DNA of 36,373 nt from PNAI01 sp964575715. Its GTDB lineage: Bacteria > Pseudomonadota > Alphaproteobacteria > Rhizobiales > Xanthobacteraceae. Below the pieces are notes generated by a model. That model did no database searches. It was given only the letters and a program-made list of their open reading frames with translations, and was not told the origin of the DNA. Position numbers and translations under genes: made by a program. The stretch covers positions 1 to 36,373 of the forward strand of contig CAZNSG010000025.1 of the NCBI GenBank assembly GCA_964575715.1. Reading direction: 5' to 3'. Shown piece by piece: positions 7,272 through 14,412 of the stretch (position 1 is the stretch's first letter; each line of letters begins with the position of its first letter).

Positions 7272-8096
7272 TTACCGCTCCTTCTTCATGCCATAGGTGA
7301 ATTCCGGCCCCGGGAAGGCCCGCGCGCGCACATCTTTCGCATAGGCGGCGATCGCGGCTTCGATTCCGGGGCCGAGATCGCCATAGCGGCGGACGAATTT
7401 CGGCACCCGCGGGGAGAGGCCCAGCATGTCTTCGAGCACCAGGATCTGGCCGTCGCAGGCAGCGCTTGCACCGATGCCGATGGTGGGAATCGCGACCTTC
7501 TCGGTGATGCGCCGGCCAAGCGGCTCGGCCACCGCCTCGATCACCAGCGAAAACGCGCCCGCCTCGGCGACCGAACGCGCATCGTCCTCGATCGGCCCCC
7601 AATCCTTCTCCTCGCGTCCCTGCGCGCGGAACGAACCGATGGTGTTGATCGCCTGCGGCGTCAGCCCGACGTGGCCCATCACCGGCACGCCGCGCTGGGT
7701 GAGAAACGCGATCGTTTCGGCCAGGCGCCGGCCGCCTTCGACCTTGATCGCGCCGCAGCCGGTTTCCTTCATCACCCGCGCCGCGCTCATGAAGGCCTGC
7801 TCCTTGGAAGCCTCATAGGTGCCGAACGGCATGTCGACCACGACCAGCGCACGCTTGGAGCCGCGCATGACCGCATGCCCTTGCAGGATCATCATGTCGA
7901 GCGTGACCGGCACCGTGGTCTCGAACCCGTGCATCACCATGCCGAGCGAATCTCCCACCAGGATGACATCGCAATGCCGATCCACCAGCCGTGCGGTATG
8001 CGCATGGTAGGAGGTCAGGCAGACGATTGGCTCGCCGCCTTTGCGCGCGCGGATGTCCGGCGCGGTCAGCCGCCTGAGCTCGTCCTGCACCGACAT
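7272..8096 (-). CDS. panB: 3-methyl-2-oxobutanoate hydroxymethyltransferase
   Basis: Catalyses the first step of pantothenate (coenzyme A) synthesis: transfer of a hydroxymethyl group from methylene-tetrahydrofolate to alpha-ketoisovalerate, giving ketopantoate. The 274-residue protein shows family motifs: LTSYHAHTARLVD, the metal-binding LVGDSLGMVMHG, DMPFGTYEAS, the catalytic-lysine segment AIKVEGG, GHVGLTPQ and the Glu of LVIEAVAEP. Length is normal. The 250 nt upstream hold its promoter region and a possible second promoter for the divergent gene. The downstream neighbour on the same strand is the YfgM-like gene, 210 nt away across a repeat array. Confidence 0.97.
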   Translation of the reverse strand: MSVQDELRRLTAPDIRARKGGEPIVCLTSYHAHTARLVDRHCDVILVGDSLGMVMHGFETTVPVTLDMMILQGHAVMRGSKRALVVVDMPFGTYEASKEQAFMSAARVMKETGCGAIKVEGGRRLAETIAFLTQRGVPVMGHVGLTPQAINTIGSFRAQGREEKDWGPIEDDARSVAEAGAFSLVIEAVAEPLGRRITEKVAIPTIGIGASAACDGQILVLEDMLGLSPRVPKFVRRYGDLGPGIEAAIAAYAKDVRARAFPGPEFTYGMKKER

Positions 8097-8346
8097 TACG
8101 TTACCTCGCTACAATTGCCGTTTCGCCGCTATGTCCTTACACGACGCCTTAAGTGCCAGTACCCTAATTTCCCGGTGGGCGGACCCGCAAAGTGCTCGCT
8201 TTCAATGTTACCTTCAAGGTAATCGCACCTATGAGCCGCTGGGCACCGGTAATTCGAGTCATTAGTATCCAAGAGTATCCAAGACCGTTGTAAGCCGCAT
8301 GATTAAGCAATCGCCCTATCCTGATTTGACGTGAAGCCGGACACAA

Positions 8347-9114
8347 TTGCACGGTCCGGCAACCGGGTTTAAAGATGGCCGAAACCAGACCTGTTACACC
8401 CACGTGCCGACCAAGTTGGCACCCGAAGCGGGTGCCATACCGGCTGTGCCGCTGGTTGACCCCGAAATTCAGGCGCTTGCGATCCTCGAACGCGCGTCGC
8501 TGAAAATGGCAGAACGCACAACGCCCGGCCAGGCGGCCGAGCCAGCCAGCCCATCCGCTGACGGCGGCGCGGCCAGCCCGACAGCCGCACCCCGGCCACC
8601 GGTCGAAACGCAGCCCGTCGAGGACCGCAAGTCCGCGATCGAAGGCGTGCCCGCTGACATCATGAAACTCGCGGAAGCGATGAAGCCGGCGCAAGACATG
8701 GCGCGCGATCTCAAGCCTGCCGAGCCATCAGATCCATTCGAACCGACAGATCCAGTCGAGTCGACCAAGCCGCCGTTGCAATTCACGCTGGTCGAGCAGT
8801 TCGATCCGATGACAATTGTAAGCCCCGCGATACCCGCCGCGCCTGCACAGCCCCAAATGGATGCCAAGATCGAAGCCAAGATCGCGTTACCAGCGATTCA
8901 CCCGATGTACGACAATCATTTCCGCCTCGCGCTGACCGGCCAGCAATCGCTCGTCCTCGCCGTCGTCGTTTTTGCGCTGGTGATCGGCGCGTTCGGAATG
9001 GCCGCCTATGGCTGGGTCGCCGCGCATGACTGGAGCTGCCGGCAAGGACTGCTGGCGACTTGTCCTCCTTCCGAAGTCCCCATACCATTGCTGCTGCCTG
9101 AAATTCCTTCCTGA
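8347..9114 (+). CDS. Single-pass membrane protein, unknown (AHDWxC family, member 1)
   Basis: I do not recognise a named family. The frame opens with TTG at 8347; a GTG at 8404 (VPTKLAPEAG) is an alternative, and an ATG at 8375 is in another frame, so the start is uncertain. The long N-terminal part is low-complexity, rich in Pro, Ala, Glu and Asp. One transmembrane helix follows (LVLAVVVFALVIGAFGMAAYG), then a short tail AAHDWSCRQGLLATCPP with two cysteines. The next gene ends with a helix and a matching tail (TAHDWMCRANWATNCP), so the pair are probably paralogues. The tail is predicted to be periplasmic or cytoplasmic depending on topology, which the sequence does not settle. Confidence 0.65.
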   Translation: MHGPATGFKDGRNQTCYTHVPTKLAPEAGAIPAVPLVDPEIQALAILERASLKMAERTTPGQAAEPASPSADGGAASPTAAPRPPVETQPVEDRKSAIEGVPADIMKLAEAMKPAQDMARDLKPAEPSDPFEPTDPVESTKPPLQFTLVEQFDPMTIVSPAIPAAPAQPQMDAKIEAKIALPAIHPMYDNHFRLALTGQQSLVLAVVVFALVIGAFGMAAYGWVAAHDWSCRQGLLATCPPSEVPIPLLLPEIPS

Positions 9115-9230
9115 CGCCACGCTAGTGGCGCTCTCGATTCTCCACCGCGGCAATCGTGCCGCTCGTGCGCGCTGGACTTCGCCGGCGAAGCCAGCGAACA
9201 TCTTAGCGCCATGACACTTATGATCGCACC

Positions 9231-9674
9231 ATGACACTCTTACCGGCCAATTTCGGCGCATCGCAGCGCGAATCCGACCCCGCTTTCGAAAACAAACGCG
9301 GCGGCGAAAAGCATGCCGGCGCGGCCGCGGCCGCTCCCGTTTCGGCAGCGGTTCAAAAACCAGAAAATACGCCTGCTGTGAGCCGGGCCGCTGCCGGAGT
9401 GAAAGATTTGAGCCGGATTTCGGTGAGCGAAGACGGCCGGCTTTACTGGGATGGCAAACCGGTCGTGGTCAGGCGGCGCATTAAACTCTCGCCCTGGCAG
9501 ACATTTGGAGTGATCCTGATCGCCCTTGCGGCCCTGATGATCGCATTGAGCGGCGCCGTTCACGTCACGATCACCGCGCATGATTGGATGTGCCGTGCCA
9601 ATTGGGCGACTAATTGCCCCGCTCCTCTGACTCCACCCGCTGCCCCGCCCATGCGGCCTGAATTGCCGAATTGA
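9231..9674 (+). CDS. Single-pass membrane protein, unknown (AHDWxC family, member 2)
   Basis: A 147-residue protein with a polar Ala/Pro-rich N-terminus, a segment DGRLYWDGKPVVVRRR, one transmembrane helix (FGVILIALAALMIALSGAV) and a tail TAHDWMCRANWATNCP followed by a Pro-rich end. It shares the helix-AHDWxC-CP arrangement with the gene 117 nt upstream on the same strand. The two cysteines, spaced about nine residues apart, are conserved between the pair and might form a disulfide or bind metal; that is inference. The start ATGACACT is duplicated 20 bp upstream (9211), but only the second copy opens the long frame. Function unknown. Confidence 0.7.
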   Translation: MTLLPANFGASQRESDPAFENKRGGEKHAGAAAAAPVSAAVQKPENTPAVSRAAAGVKDLSRISVSEDGRLYWDGKPVVVRRRIKLSPWQTFGVILIALAALMIALSGAVHVTITAHDWMCRANWATNCPAPLTPPAAPPMRPELPN

Positions 9675-9689
9675 AATATAACTTTCCTC

Positions 9690-9848
9690 ATCATTCCGGG
9701 GCGCCACCCAAGTCGGCTATAGCCGACATGGGACTCGTTAGTGCCGATCTCGGGTAAACCCGAGATCAGATGCGGCGAGCCAGGAATCCATAACCACGGA
9801 AGGTGGATATGGATTCCGGGTCCGGCCCTTCAGGCCGTCCCGGAATGA
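9690..9848. repeat. Composite palindromic intergenic repeat (copy 2)
   Basis: Second copy of the element at 1659. It contains a perfect 16-bp palindrome GTCGGCTATAGCCGAC (9712-9727), the 22-nt hairpin GATCTCGGGT-AA-ACCCGAGATC (9746-9767), a GGAATCCATA / TATGGATTCC inverted pair, and a CCGGAATGACG end. The two palindromes are in the opposite order from copy 1. It sits between convergent genes and may terminate both. Confidence 0.75.
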
Positions 9849-9872
9849 CGAGGAAAGATTTTCGCAGAATCG

Positions 9873-10649
9873 CTACACCACCGGCGAGCGGCCGCCGTCG
9901 ACATTGATCGCCGTGCCGGTGATGTAGCCGCCGGCATCGGAGACCAACAGACACGCGAGATTGGCGAACTCTTCCGGCTTGCCCATGCGGCCGAGCGGAA
10001 CTTCCCTCGCCTGTTTGTTCCTGTAGTCGTCGTATGCAACGCCAGTCCTTGCCGCGCGCTGTACATGCTGATCGGCCTCGATCAAACCGACAAGCAGCGC
10101 GTTGACCAGCACATTGAACGGCGCGCCTTCGCCCGCGAGCACTTTGGTCAACGCCATGCCGGCGGCGCGCGTCACCGATGTGGGCGCGCTGCCAGGGCGC
10201 GGCGCCTTGGCGCCGATATTGAGCACGTTGATGATGCGGCCCCAGCGCCGCTCCTTCATCTGCGGCCACACCAGGCGAATGAGCCGGATCGCCGCGAACA
10301 GTTTCTGATCGAAGTCTTCGCGCCACATCTCATCGGTCACAGTCTCGAACGCGCCGGTGCGCGATGTGCCGGCGTTGTTCACCAGAATGTCGACCTTGCC
10401 GAACGCTTTCATCGCCTCGTCGTAGACGCGCGCAATGTCAGCGGCCTTGGCGACATCGCCCTGCACGCCGATGACGCGGCCTTTCGCGCTCGCCTTGATG
10501 GAGTTGACCGCCGCATCGAGCGCTTCAGCGCCGCGCGCCACAATCGCCACATCCGCGCCGGAGGCCGCAAACCGGCTCGCCACGCCCAGGCCGATGCCCT
10601 TGCTGCCGCCGGTGACGATGGCGGCGCGGCCGGAAAGCGAGATGTTCAT
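9873..10649 (-). CDS. SDR-family oxidoreductase with atypical active site
   Basis: A 258-residue SDR with a normal Rossmann motif (TGGSKGIG, residues 13-20), NNAG motif and C-terminal GTAINVDGG. At the place of the catalytic YxxxK the sequence reads APTSVTRAAGMALTK, so neither Tyr nor Lys is in position; the upstream Ser is also not obvious (NVLNIGAK). It may bind NAD(P) without classical dehydrogenase activity, or use other residues. I recall related rhizobial proteins with the same PTSVxRAAGMALTK pattern, so this is more likely a subfamily trait than a mutation. Its 5' end is duplicated at 11498-11620 beyond the TA module. Confidence 0.9.
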   Translation of the reverse strand: MNISLSGRAAIVTGGSKGIGLGVASRFAASGADVAIVARGAEALDAAVNSIKASAKGRVIGVQGDVAKAADIARVYDEAMKAFGKVDILVNNAGTSRTGAFETVTDEMWREDFDQKLFAAIRLIRLVWPQMKERRWGRIINVLNIGAKAPRPGSAPTSVTRAAGMALTKVLAGEGAPFNVLVNALLVGLIEADQHVQRAARTGVAYDDYRNKQAREVPLGRMGKPEEFANLACLLVSDAGGYITGTAINVDGGRSPVV

Positions 10650-10742
10650 GTTAGTCTCCGACTAGAGATGGATGAAATGGTCGACTGCCACTAGGTGGCT
10701 TGAGTTCGATAAAATCAGATATCCTCTACCTATTTTTAACGT

Positions 10743-10757
10743 TATCATTATATGATA
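10743..10757. promoter_or_regulatory. Inverted repeat, candidate operator of the TumE/TumA module
   Basis: TATCAT-TAT-ATGATA is a perfect inverted repeat with 6-bp arms, 11 nt before the toxin ATG, in a strikingly AT-rich stretch (about 10708-10767). The HTH antitoxin encoded downstream is a natural candidate to bind it. It resembles the CATGATATCATG palindrome ahead of vapB. Confidence 0.5.
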
Positions 10758-10767
10758 TCTTATATCA

Positions 10768-11124
10768 ATGACCTATGATCCCGGTCTTGAACGCCTGCTC
10801 GATCTCGACGGAATACTGGTTGAGGTCGGCGGCGGTTATTGGGTGAAGATCGTGCCAAAGCGCGTGCCGCCGGACAAAGCAAGACCGCAAGGCGTCGCAT
10901 ATGCATTGACGCTCCATGACCCGACCGGAGAACGGATATTCGGGATCGACAATGCTCACGCGGTCCGCGCGACGCGTGGTCCGGCGGGTAGGCTGCGCAG
11001 GGAACACGACCACCTGCACCGTCGTGACACGGTACGGCCTTATCACTATCGGGACGCGGATACATTGTTGGATGACTTCGCGCGCGAAGTTGAAGCGATT
11101 CTCCGGAAGGAGGAGATCAAATGA
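10768..11124 (+). CDS. tumE: TumE-family (DUF6516) toxin
   Basis: A 118-residue protein fitting the TumE/DUF6516 toxin family: an N-terminal beta-rich segment with GYWVKIVPKRV, a central SLTLHDPTGERIFGIDNAH-like region, the HDHLHRRDTVRPYHYRDADTLLDDF motif and a charged C-terminal helix. The reaction of the family is not something I can derive here; it is listed as the toxin of a type II pair. The stop overlaps the antitoxin ATG by 4 nt, with toxin first. The promoter is AT-rich and carries an inverted repeat. The pair lies between an intact SDR and a fragment of the same SDR. Confidence 0.85.
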   Translation: MTYDPGLERLLDLDGILVEVGGGYWVKIVPKRVPPDKARPQGVAYALTLHDPTGERIFGIDNAHAVRATRGPAGRLRREHDHLHRRDTVRPYHYRDADTLLDDFAREVEAILRKEEIK

Positions 11125-11489
11125 AGAACAGGATATTGAAGGTTGGCATTGCTCCGCGTGCGGCGGTCTTTCAGTACATGCGTGACGTGGTGGCCGGCCG
11201 CCGACGGCGTTCGGCCGCCGATCCGGATATCTGGTTTTCCTCGGTTGAGAGTTTTGCCAAAGTGCTGTCCGAGAAAAATCGCGCCTTGCTCGCGTTGATT
11301 GCCGTGCAGCGGCCGGACTCGATCGAAGCACTTGCAACCAGGAGCGGCCGCGCCAAGAGCAATCTCTCGCGCACATTGCGCACCATGGAGCGCTATGGCC
11401 TGGTGCGGCTCGAAAAGGGCCACGGCCGCAAGCTCAAGCCGGTGGTGACGTTCGGCCGTGTGGAGCTGCGGCTGAAAGTGGCGGCGTGA
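11121..11489 (+). CDS. tumA: TumA-like winged-HTH antitoxin / regulator
   Basis: A 122-residue protein with a MarR-like winged helix in its second half: NRALLALIAVQRPDSIEALA, recognition segment SGRAKSNLSRTLRTMERYGLV, and wing RLEKGHGRKLKPVVTF. It is the usual partner of TumE/DUF6516 toxins, combining toxin neutralisation and promoter repression. It overlaps the toxin gene by 4 nt (11121-11124) and is probably translationally coupled through GGAGGAG just upstream. Nine nucleotides after its stop the SDR 5' fragment begins on the other strand. Confidence 0.85.
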   Translation: MKNRILKVGIAPRAAVFQYMRDVVAGRRRRSAADPDIWFSSVESFAKVLSEKNRALLALIAVQRPDSIEALATRSGRAKSNLSRTLRTMERYGLVRLEKGHGRKLKPVVTFGRVELRLKVAA

Positions 11490-11497
11490 AACGCGCC

Positions 11498-11620
11498 TCA
11501 ACGCCGCGCCACGATGGCGACATCCGCGCCGGAAGCCGCAAACCGGCTCGCCATGCCGAGCCCGATGCCCTTGCTGCCGCCGGTGACGATGGCCGCGCGG
11601 CCGGAGAGACTGATTTCCAT
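11498..11620 (-). pseudogene. SDR 5'-end fragment (duplicate of the SDR at 9873)
   Basis: Forty codons from ATG (11618-11620) to TGA (11498-11500) encode a near-copy of the N-terminus of the SDR at 9873-10649: LSGRAAIVTGGSKGIGLG and ASRFAASGADVAIVAR are shared. After VAR the frame shifts into a stop although weak DNA similarity continues a few bases. Only the nucleotide-binding half-motif remains, so it is non-functional. The fragment, the TA module and the intact gene have the same relative order as in the vapBC locus. Confidence 0.9.
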
Positions 11621-11692
11621 TCTCGATAGTCCCAAGCAACCGATCGGCGGTACCCGACAATGCGTATCGTCAATTTGGCCAAGTATCTGAGC

Positions 11693-13003
11693 TTATTGCA
11701 ATGGATCGAGGATCATGTCGGCCGCCGCCACACCCATCCGGGATTCTTCCTTACCGCCTCCGACATCGCTTGGACGGAACATCATCGGCGTACGCAAGCT
11801 GGCAACGGTATAGTCGTGCCGGCTGAGCGGCGCGACGAAGCGCAACCATAGAGTTCCGTTCGCCCGCAGTTCCATCATGTGTTCGACCTGTTGCTCCTCG
11901 ACCAGCACCGAAAGGCCCTCGGGCGTGGCGCCGGGCTTCAATGACCTGATTTGAATCGCAACCCGCGCCTGATCCCCAGTGAATGGAATGAGGATTTTCG
12001 GACTCGGACTGGGACCGGACCAGCGGAAAGGTCGGCTCCACCAACGAAAAAGGACGCTCCTCCGTTCCACGCCGTACCAATCAAGCCCGCGCGGTTCGTT
12101 TGACTGCTCGATGACGACGCGCCGCATCAACGGCCGAAGCGGAGGCCGTTTCAGGCCTTTGTTCATGCGATTTAGGTCGTACAATCGTCCCTTCGAGTAC
12201 CTTGAGAAGAATGAATAGCGCATGGTCATGAACCGGCCCGCGCGTTTCGATATCTCAATGAGATGCTCGACGTCCCCATCGCCGCCCTGATTTAACACGC
12301 GCAGTAACGCGCGTTGCTCGCCGTCGGTTTGGCGCAAATACGAAAGATAGCGATGGCCCGCCGCGAATTTGTGCACGGTCACGCGACCGGTGGAGGCAAA
12401 TCGCAGCCCCGCTCGTGCGGCCCGCAGCAAAAAATCGCAGTCGACCGGCGGTGCTATCGAGCGCGGATCGCGCCATTCACCGATACGCGCTGTCGTGTCG
12501 CGCCGATGAGCGATCGAAGACGGCGGAAAGAAGTGTTTGAACGCCGCGTCGCTGCCGGTGAAAAGACCGGTAACATAATAGACTTCGCTGCCTTGTGGGC
12601 CATAATAGATGCAGCCGCTGACGGCGAAATCGATGGCGCGGTTCTGCTCTATCAACGCCCGTAAGCGCGCCAAATGGTCGGGCGCCCACACATCGTCATG
12701 GCCAATGTAGCAGACCCATTCGCCGCGGGCGCATCGAATACCTTCATTGTTGGGAAAGCTCTGGCTTCCGCTGTTGCGCGCGAGATTCCGCCATAAAATT
12801 CGTTCGGAATTGAAGGAGGCGACCGCCGCTTCCGTGCCGTCGTCGCAACCGTCCCCGACGACGATCAACTCGAATGCAGAGAAAGTCTGACGTAGGACCG
12901 ACTCGATCGTTGGCGTGATGCATTGACCGCGCTTATACGTTGCCAAGACGATGGAAAAGAACGGATCATCGCGCATCGAAGACGTAAGGAATTCGCGGGT
13001 CAT
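11693..13003 (-). CDS. Family 2 glycosyltransferase
   Basis: A GT-A fold glycosyltransferase of family 2, predicted to add a sugar from a nucleotide-sugar donor to a surface polysaccharide or lipid. The catalytic domain starts with FFSIVLATYKRGQCITPTIESVL, followed by DGCDDGT (nucleotide binding) and the DxD-like GHDDVW segment; EWRDP and DCDFLLRAARAG fit the acceptor region. The C-terminal about 170 residues are unlike a standard GT2 and unassigned. Start could be 13003 (MTREFLTSSM) or 12976 (MRDDPFFS); both overlap the end of the epimerase gene, so the two are translationally linked. No membrane helix is evident. Confidence 0.85.
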   Translation of the reverse strand: MTREFLTSSMRDDPFFSIVLATYKRGQCITPTIESVLRQTFSAFELIVVGDGCDDGTEAAVASFNSERILWRNLARNSGSQSFPNNEGIRCARGEWVCYIGHDDVWAPDHLARLRALIEQNRAIDFAVSGCIYYGPQGSEVYYVTGLFTGSDAAFKHFFPPSSIAHRRDTTARIGEWRDPRSIAPPVDCDFLLRAARAGLRFASTGRVTVHKFAAGHRYLSYLRQTDGEQRALLRVLNQGGDGDVEHLIEISKRAGRFMTMRYSFFSRYSKGRLYDLNRMNKGLKRPPLRPLMRRVVIEQSNEPRGLDWYGVERRSVLFRWWSRPFRWSGPSPSPKILIPFTGDQARVAIQIRSLKPGATPEGLSVLVEEQQVEHMMELRANGTLWLRFVAPLSRHDYTVASLRTPMMFRPSDVGGGKEESRMGVAAADMILDPLQ

Positions 13004-13535
13004 CGTAGGGCAGCCGCGCCTTATCCGGGGCGCTTCGATCATACACATTGGTCGGAAGATTCATGAAACACGCCCCTTCGAGGCCAGCATTGTGCACGCC
13101 ATGAATGACAAATGGCGGTATGCGCAGCAGGCACGGGCGCTCCGCCCCCAGTGCAAACACGTTTAGGCGGTTCGCGGTGCGGCTACCCCGACGCGCGTCG
13201 TAGAGAGCGATTTTGAAGCGCCCCATGGTGAAAGCGAGCCGGTCGTATTGATGACGGTGATAGACCCAGGCACGGATCGAGCCGGGCGCCGCAAACACCT
13301 GATAGACGTGGACGATGGGCTCGATCGGGCCGTCCCGCGTGGTCAGCAGCTCGATCAACGACCCGCGCGCGTCGGCGTTGCTAATGAGTGGTGTCGCGGC
13401 AACGCCGTCGATGAGGTCCGGCGTCGCCGCCCCATCGGCCACCGCGCCAACGGGCGATGTGGGAAGATCGGTCTCAAAATCGTCGAGGTCGAGTCCGGTA
13501 GCGACAAAATCGCGCATTATAACTGGAACAATCAC
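12966..13535 (-). CDS. RmlC-like dTDP-sugar 3,5-epimerase family protein
   Basis: A 189-residue cupin of the dTDP-4-dehydrorhamnose 3,5-epimerase type. Recognisable segments are DARGSLIELL, AWVYHRHQYDRLAF with the metal- or substrate-facing histidines, GRFKIALYDAR, IPPFVIHGVHNAG and the family end NLPTNVYDRSAPDKARLPYDDPRIPY. It would act on a nucleotide sugar before transfer by the adjacent glycosyltransferase, whose start overlaps this gene's 3' end. Whether it is a true RmlC or a related isomerase is not decided. The pair lies immediately outside the guaA fragment, so it may be chromosomal or cargo of an older insertion. Confidence 0.85.
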   Translation of the reverse strand: MIVPVIMRDFVATGLDLDDFETDLPTSPVGAVADGAATPDLIDGVAATPLISNADARGSLIELLTTRDGPIEPIVHVYQVFAAPGSIRAWVYHRHQYDRLAFTMGRFKIALYDARRGSRTANRLNVFALGAERPCLLRIPPFVIHGVHNAGLEGACFMNLPTNVYDRSAPDKARLPYDDPRIPYVFDAR

Positions 13536-13612
13536 TGCATCTCACCTGTTGTTCGCACAAATGGCGGACTGTCCGACAAGATCGGGCGATGATATCAAAT
13601 TAAACGAAAAAG

Positions 13613-13708
13613 TCATTCCCACTCGATCGTCCCCGGCGGCTTGCTCGTCACGTCGTACACCACGCGGTTGACGCCCTTCACTTCGTTGATGATGCGGGTG
13701 GCGACGCG
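13613..13708 (-). pseudogene. guaA: Displaced 3' end of guaA (GMP synthase)
   Basis: Reading the minus strand, about 31 codons encode RVATRIINEVKGVNRVVYDV and then TSKPPGTIEWE-stop, the invariant C-terminus of GMP synthase (glutamine-hydrolysing), the dimerisation domain end. No upstream guaA sequence is attached: within about 25 nt the HicB stop codon appears. The 3' end of guaA is a known attachment site for integrative elements, which leave a displaced 3' fragment at the far end. The fragment is therefore best read as the scar of an integration, with the chromosome to the left and element DNA to the right. Confidence 0.92.
13617..13627. other. att-like core repeat, copy 1 (inside guaA end)
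   Basis: TCCCACTCGAT, the last codons of guaA (ATIEWE region on the minus strand). The same 11 bp recur in direct orientation at 14212-14222, flanking the guaA fragment and the HicBA genes. Confidence 0.6.
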
Positions 13709-13730
13709 GATTGCCAAACGCTGCGAGGGC

Positions 13731-13955
13731 TTATTCTGCTGCGTCGAGCGTTGGCCGGTGATGCGGTTCCGGCAAGGGCTCACCCGCCGCCGTCACCGCT
13801 TCGATCCAGAGTTCCATGGCTGTCGAAAGCTCGTGAACGGCTTCTTCCGGCGTTGTGCCATGCGCAGAGCAAGATTTAAGGTCAGGCGCGTTGGCGATCC
13901 AGACGCGATCTTCCTCTGACCAGAAGACAATGATCGGATATTTGTTTATGCTCAT
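13731..13955 (-). CDS. hicB: HicB-family antitoxin
   Basis: A 74-residue partial-RNase-H-fold HicB antitoxin: YPIIVFWSEEDRVWIANAPDL, CSAHGTTPEEAVHELSTAME and LWIEAVTAAGEPLPEPHH are hallmark segments. It lacks a C-terminal DNA-binding domain, so it is a short HicB. It neutralises the HicA mRNA interferase encoded upstream. Its ATG overlaps the ancestral hicA stop (ATGA at 13952-13955), showing that the two genes were coupled before hicA acquired a premature stop. Its stop codon abuts the guaA fragment. Confidence 0.92.
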   Translation of the reverse strand: MSINKYPIIVFWSEEDRVWIANAPDLKSCSAHGTTPEEAVHELSTAMELWIEAVTAAGEPLPEPHHRPTLDAAE

Positions 13956-14206
13956 GAGTCCATCAACCGATTTGATATTAGCATATCCAGTACTTGACGC
14001 GCTTGGTATTACTTCGCGTCAGAACCAAGCGGCTGGAGGACGAGCGCACCAGCGACCCGAGGATGCTTGTATACATGGTGACTTCCACGTTGCCGAACCA
14101 GCCTGAAGCCGACGGATTCCACGAGATGCACCAGATCACGAAACGGGACTGTGTTTTCATCGCGGATGCGATCGAGGGTTCGTTGATCTCGATTCGATAG
14201 CCTCAA
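13952..14206 (-). pseudogene. hicA: HicA-family toxin with internal stop codon
   Basis: The frame opens with TTG at 14206 and encodes a HicA-type double-stranded-RNA-binding-fold mRNA interferase: DLVHLVESVGFRLVRQRGSHHVYKHP, with the catalytic His in GSHH, then LQPLGSDAK. A TAA at 14009-14011 stops it at 65 residues. Beyond the stop the frame continues YQARQVLDMLISNRLMDS and ends in a TGA overlapping the HicB ATG. Family members usually read AKxYQVRQ here, so the TAA most simply replaces a CAA glutamine codon. The last helix is lost; the toxin may be inactive or weakened. Confidence 0.85.
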
Positions 14207-14211
14207 CCTAC

Positions 14212-14222
14212 TCCCACTCGAT
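14212..14222. other. att-like core repeat, copy 2 (left end of element)
   Basis: TCCCACTCGAT repeated from the guaA 3' end, just upstream of the hicA start. Beyond it, to about 14300, the DNA is unusually AT-rich and non-coding; nothing else was recognised before the ATPase stop at 14413. The copy is placed where an integrated element entering at guaA would have its distal att site. Confidence 0.6.
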
Positions 14223-14412
14223 TATAAACTAGAGACATAACATATTGATTTCATTACCAACCTTTTTGGTCAAAATTATCAATACCGTCAGATTTACCGT
14301 CATAAATTTCTCTCGTCCGGATGCACTCCAGGCTACCCCACAGCACCCAAACGCCCCACCCGCGCAGAAGGGAAGTTCAACTTTATCTTCGACACTCCAC
14401 ACCACTTTGCCA

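Noticed and set aside
8240..8345. Possible tRNA or small RNA between panB and the divergent membrane-protein gene
   Set aside because: No cloverleaf or CCA-type end could be drawn; only a short GTTACCTT/AAGGTAAT hairpin upstream and a TATCCAAGA direct repeat were seen.
11046..11660. A 204-codon minus-strand frame across the TumA gene and SDR fragment
   Set aside because: It lies antisense to the toxin-antitoxin genes and is out of frame with the SDR fragment, whose own 40-codon frame matches the intact SDR.
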